Assembly: GCA_948688495.1 (NCBI GenBank)
Contig: CAPQSW010000009.1
Location: 18,867 to 82,866 of the forward strand
Length of the DNA stretch: 64,000 bases
DNA from: an uncultured Lachnospiraceae bacterium
GTDB taxonomy: Bacteria > Bacillota > Clostridia > Lachnospirales > Lachnospiraceae
Direction of reading: 5' to 3'
Positions 62,000 to 64,000 of the stretch are shown here, piece after piece; within the stretch, counting starts at the first letter, position 1; each line of letters opens with the position of its first letter. The translations under genes and the position numbers were made by a program. The notes under the pieces were generated by a model, which worked only from the letters and a program-made list of their open reading frames with translations, was not told the DNA's origin and did not search any database.

Positions 62000-62059
62000 T
62001 TTCAAAGATTGTCTTGCTGATATTTAGAAATAAACTTTGGTACAAATTTATTACGCTGT

Positions 62060-62920
62060 CTATAAAGAAACATCTATCACTTCACCCTCCGGTGTGACAG
62101 GAACTTCTGTTGCCTGTACCGGCATTTCTACGCCGGAAATTTCCAGCGTGACAGAGGGAGTAGAAAAACTTTGCGTAGACAGCGACTGGCGTTCTCTTTC
62201 CAATTTATTCATGACAGCCTTTAAATACTTCAGATCGGCTTCCATGATTTCTTTCAGCTCATCGGAACGGTGCCTTTTCTTCAAACGCTCAAGGTCCTCA
62301 GGGTCTAAATCTTCTTGTTTTACCTCCCCCATAAATGCATCGGCTAGTTCTTCCAGCTGGGTCTCTTCCATTGCTTCGGCCATCATTTCATTCATTAACT
62401 GGTTCATCATCTCGTTCATGGCTTTCGTCATAAATTCATCTACGAGATCCTGATATTCCTGCATTGCCTGGTCTAGCTCCATTTCTTTCTGTTCTAGTTC
62501 TTTTTCTTCTTCATCTGGCAGCTCGGCAATGCTATCGCGTTCTTCTTCGATGACAGCACGCGGATTTTTCTTCGCATCCTGTTCTTCTTCCAAATGCCGC
62601 ATTTTTTTCTTTGCGATTCGCAGCATTTTCTTGGCATGGATAATCGCATGCCGGAGTTCTGTTTCGTCATAGTCGTCATTATCAATATTCCTCTGAAGTC
62701 TGGCAATTTGCCCACGGGCTTTTGTTGCAACCGATTTGGCGACAGTTGGTGTTTTTGCCATCATAATCTGATTGGAAATTGATTTGAAACTATACTGCAG
62801 ACGTTTTTTCTTTCCCTTTTTAGAAGAAGAAACGCTGATCGTGGCAACGGTGTTGCCGTTTAAGTCTTTAATTCTCGTTAGTTTGTTTGTGGAACTTCTT
62901 CCGCCAATCATCATACTCAT
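62060..62920 (-). CDS. Unrecognised 286-aa coiled-coil protein with methionine-rich acidic core
   Basis: I recognise no family. The first 75 residues are basic and beta-like (TRIKDLNGNTVATISVSSSK, then a lysine cluster). Residues about 75-245 are almost all helical and highly charged, with a Met/Glu-rich core (FMTKAMNEMMNQLMNEMMAE). The last 35 residues are uncharged and proline/valine-rich. There is no signal peptide or membrane helix. AGGAGG at 7 bases supports the start. It may be a scaffold or a protein-binding coiled coil. Monocistronic, next to the tRNA/rRNA region but on the other strand. Confidence 0.75.
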   Translation of the reverse strand: MSMMIGGRSSTNKLTRIKDLNGNTVATISVSSSKKGKKKRLQYSFKSISNQIMMAKTPTVAKSVATKARGQIARLQRNIDNDDYDETELRHAIIHAKKMLRIAKKKMRHLEEEQDAKKNPRAVIEEERDSIAELPDEEEKELEQKEMELDQAMQEYQDLVDEFMTKAMNEMMNQLMNEMMAEAMEETQLEELADAFMGEVKQEDLDPEDLERLKKRHRSDELKEIMEADLKYLKAVMNKLERERQSLSTQSFSTPSVTLEISGVEMPVQATEVPVTPEGEVIDVSL

Positions 62921-63241
62921 GCTCTCATCCTCCTTGATGCAGGCTTTTATTCCCGTCCTTGTTGTTTGATGTGGGGGTATTGACTATCTCCGTCCTTTCG
63001 GTAAATCCGTTTACCGTATAAATTTGTTTTGAGAAATGTCTATTTGATTGCTTATTTTAATTTATATCGGCTTTTATGGGAATAAGCTTTAGAAATAGTT
63101 GCATTGAAACAGAATTGTTACTGTTGTCTTAAAAAGAAAAAGAAAAAAACAAAGATTTAGTATTGACAAAACGCTTTTTTTCTAGTAAGATAACTTATGC
63201 GCTGTAGCGCAAATGACAATTTTATAAGAAAATGTCAGTTC
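62921..63241. other. Intergenic region between the coiled-coil gene and tRNA-Ser
   Basis: This is AT-rich and holds the tRNA promoter and a small GCGCTGTAGCGC palindrome (63200-63211) between promoter and tRNA. No gene is seen. Confidence 0.6.
63163..63191 (+). promoter_or_regulatory. tRNA-Ser promoter
   Basis: TTGACA and TAAGAT are separated by 17 bp, about 50 bp upstream of the tRNA. Confidence 0.75.
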
Positions 63242-63329
63242 GGAGAAGTACTCAAGAGGCCGAAGAGGCGCCCCTGCTAAGGGTATAGGTCGGGTGACCG
63301 GCGCGAGGGTTCGAATCCCTCTTTCTCCG
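63242..63329 (+). tRNA. tRNA-Ser (anticodon GCU)
   Basis: This 88-nt class II tRNA has a long variable arm (GGTCGGGTGACCGGC region), acceptor pairing GGAGAAG with TTTCTCC, the TTCGAATC T-loop, and anticodon GCT at 63276-63278. It reads AGC and AGU codons. The CCA end is not encoded. No separate terminator precedes the rRNA promoter. Confidence 0.96.
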
Positions 63330-63375
63330 TTTCAAATTTTCAATAATAAGATTGTTATTTTTTTGAAAAAAGTGC

Positions 63376-63404
63376 TTGACACCCTCAGACAGTTATGATA
63401 ATAT
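63376..63404 (+). promoter_or_regulatory. rRNA operon promoter and leader
   Basis: TTGACA and TAATAT are separated by 17 bp. A leader of about 220 nt follows up to the 16S gene. It holds no gene; an 91-codon frame here (63376-63651) has no RBS and overlaps rRNA. Confidence 0.8.
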
Positions 63405-63635
63405 ATACAAGCTGTCGCGGGAAACAGACAGCAGGACCTTGATAACTGAACAGTGGAATAACCTTGAAAGATTCAAAGAGTTTCCGTCTCGGGAAAAGAG
63501 GCGGACAGAATTCAAGAACAAGAGCATTCAGGCAAGAATGCAACCTAAAAACAGTAAGCCAGAAGAAACCTTTCAAAGCAGAGGACATGGGAAGCCATGG
63601 GTTAAGCGGAAGAAGGGAACTGGCCGGAAAGAACT

Positions 63636-64000
<365 letters not shown>

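Overview
The window is a stretch of chromosome from a Firmicute of the class Clostridia, most likely family Lachnospiraceae. The start of a 16S rRNA gene at the right edge, the codon style, AGGAGG-type ribosome binding sites and the gene content all fit. No phage, insertion sequence, CRISPR array or known riboswitch class is visible.

Positions 1-14820 hold a surface-polysaccharide region. It begins with the end of an unrecognised membrane protein. It continues with a Gram-positive style Pel-like set: a DUF2194 protein, a PelF glycosyltransferase with an acidic tandem-repeat tail, and a PelG exporter. A DUF2304 protein, GT4 and GT2 glycosyltransferases and two DUF4832/DUF4874 proteins follow, one apparently cytosolic and one secreted and facing it. 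A second (+) block encodes a Stealth-family sugar-phosphate transferase, a Wzx-like flippase and an NTP_transf_5 nucleotidyltransferase. Directly convergent to this (14841-17301, minus) is a small candidate export system: a 150-aa protein with a leader-like N terminus and its own promoter and hairpins, followed by an ABC exporter.

Positions 17500-22300 are housekeeping: gdpP (c-di-AMP phosphodiesterase), rplI, dnaB, and a MerR-like regulator whose leader carries three tandem repeats. Then come small genes (VanZ, ferredoxin, DUF1858), a 1-kb gene-poor stretch with a possible nitroreductase relic, mecA, a GH18 cell-wall hydrolase, an ABC/LytTR/DUF3021 operon, a 1115-aa surface protein with five Ig-like repeats (minus), and a CwlD-like amidase.

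Positions 35170-45500 carry the conserved Sua5 - phosphatase - (upp) - dCMP deaminase - ATP synthase neighbourhood. Here upp is a much-deleted pseudogene and the phosphatase has several altered catalytic positions. The ATP synthase c subunit has the ion-site residues of sodium-translocating enzymes, and the atpG-atpD spacer is full of hairpins.

Positions 45600-57520 hold a two-component system, a MarR/pyridoxamine-oxidase-like pair, and an envelope ABC module of unknown substrate (DUF6034 lipoprotein, two permeases, ATPase, NEW3/CARDB-like membrane protein, MacB-periplasmic-domain-like protein). A DUF2975/YozG-like HTH/DUF4173 operon follows, with its promoter overlapping a 21-bp perfect palindrome. 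Then come a GGDEF protein, the two-subunit class I fumarase, a chemotaxis receptor and an unrecognised coiled-coil protein. The window ends with tRNA-Ser(GCU) and a ribosomal RNA operon promoter.
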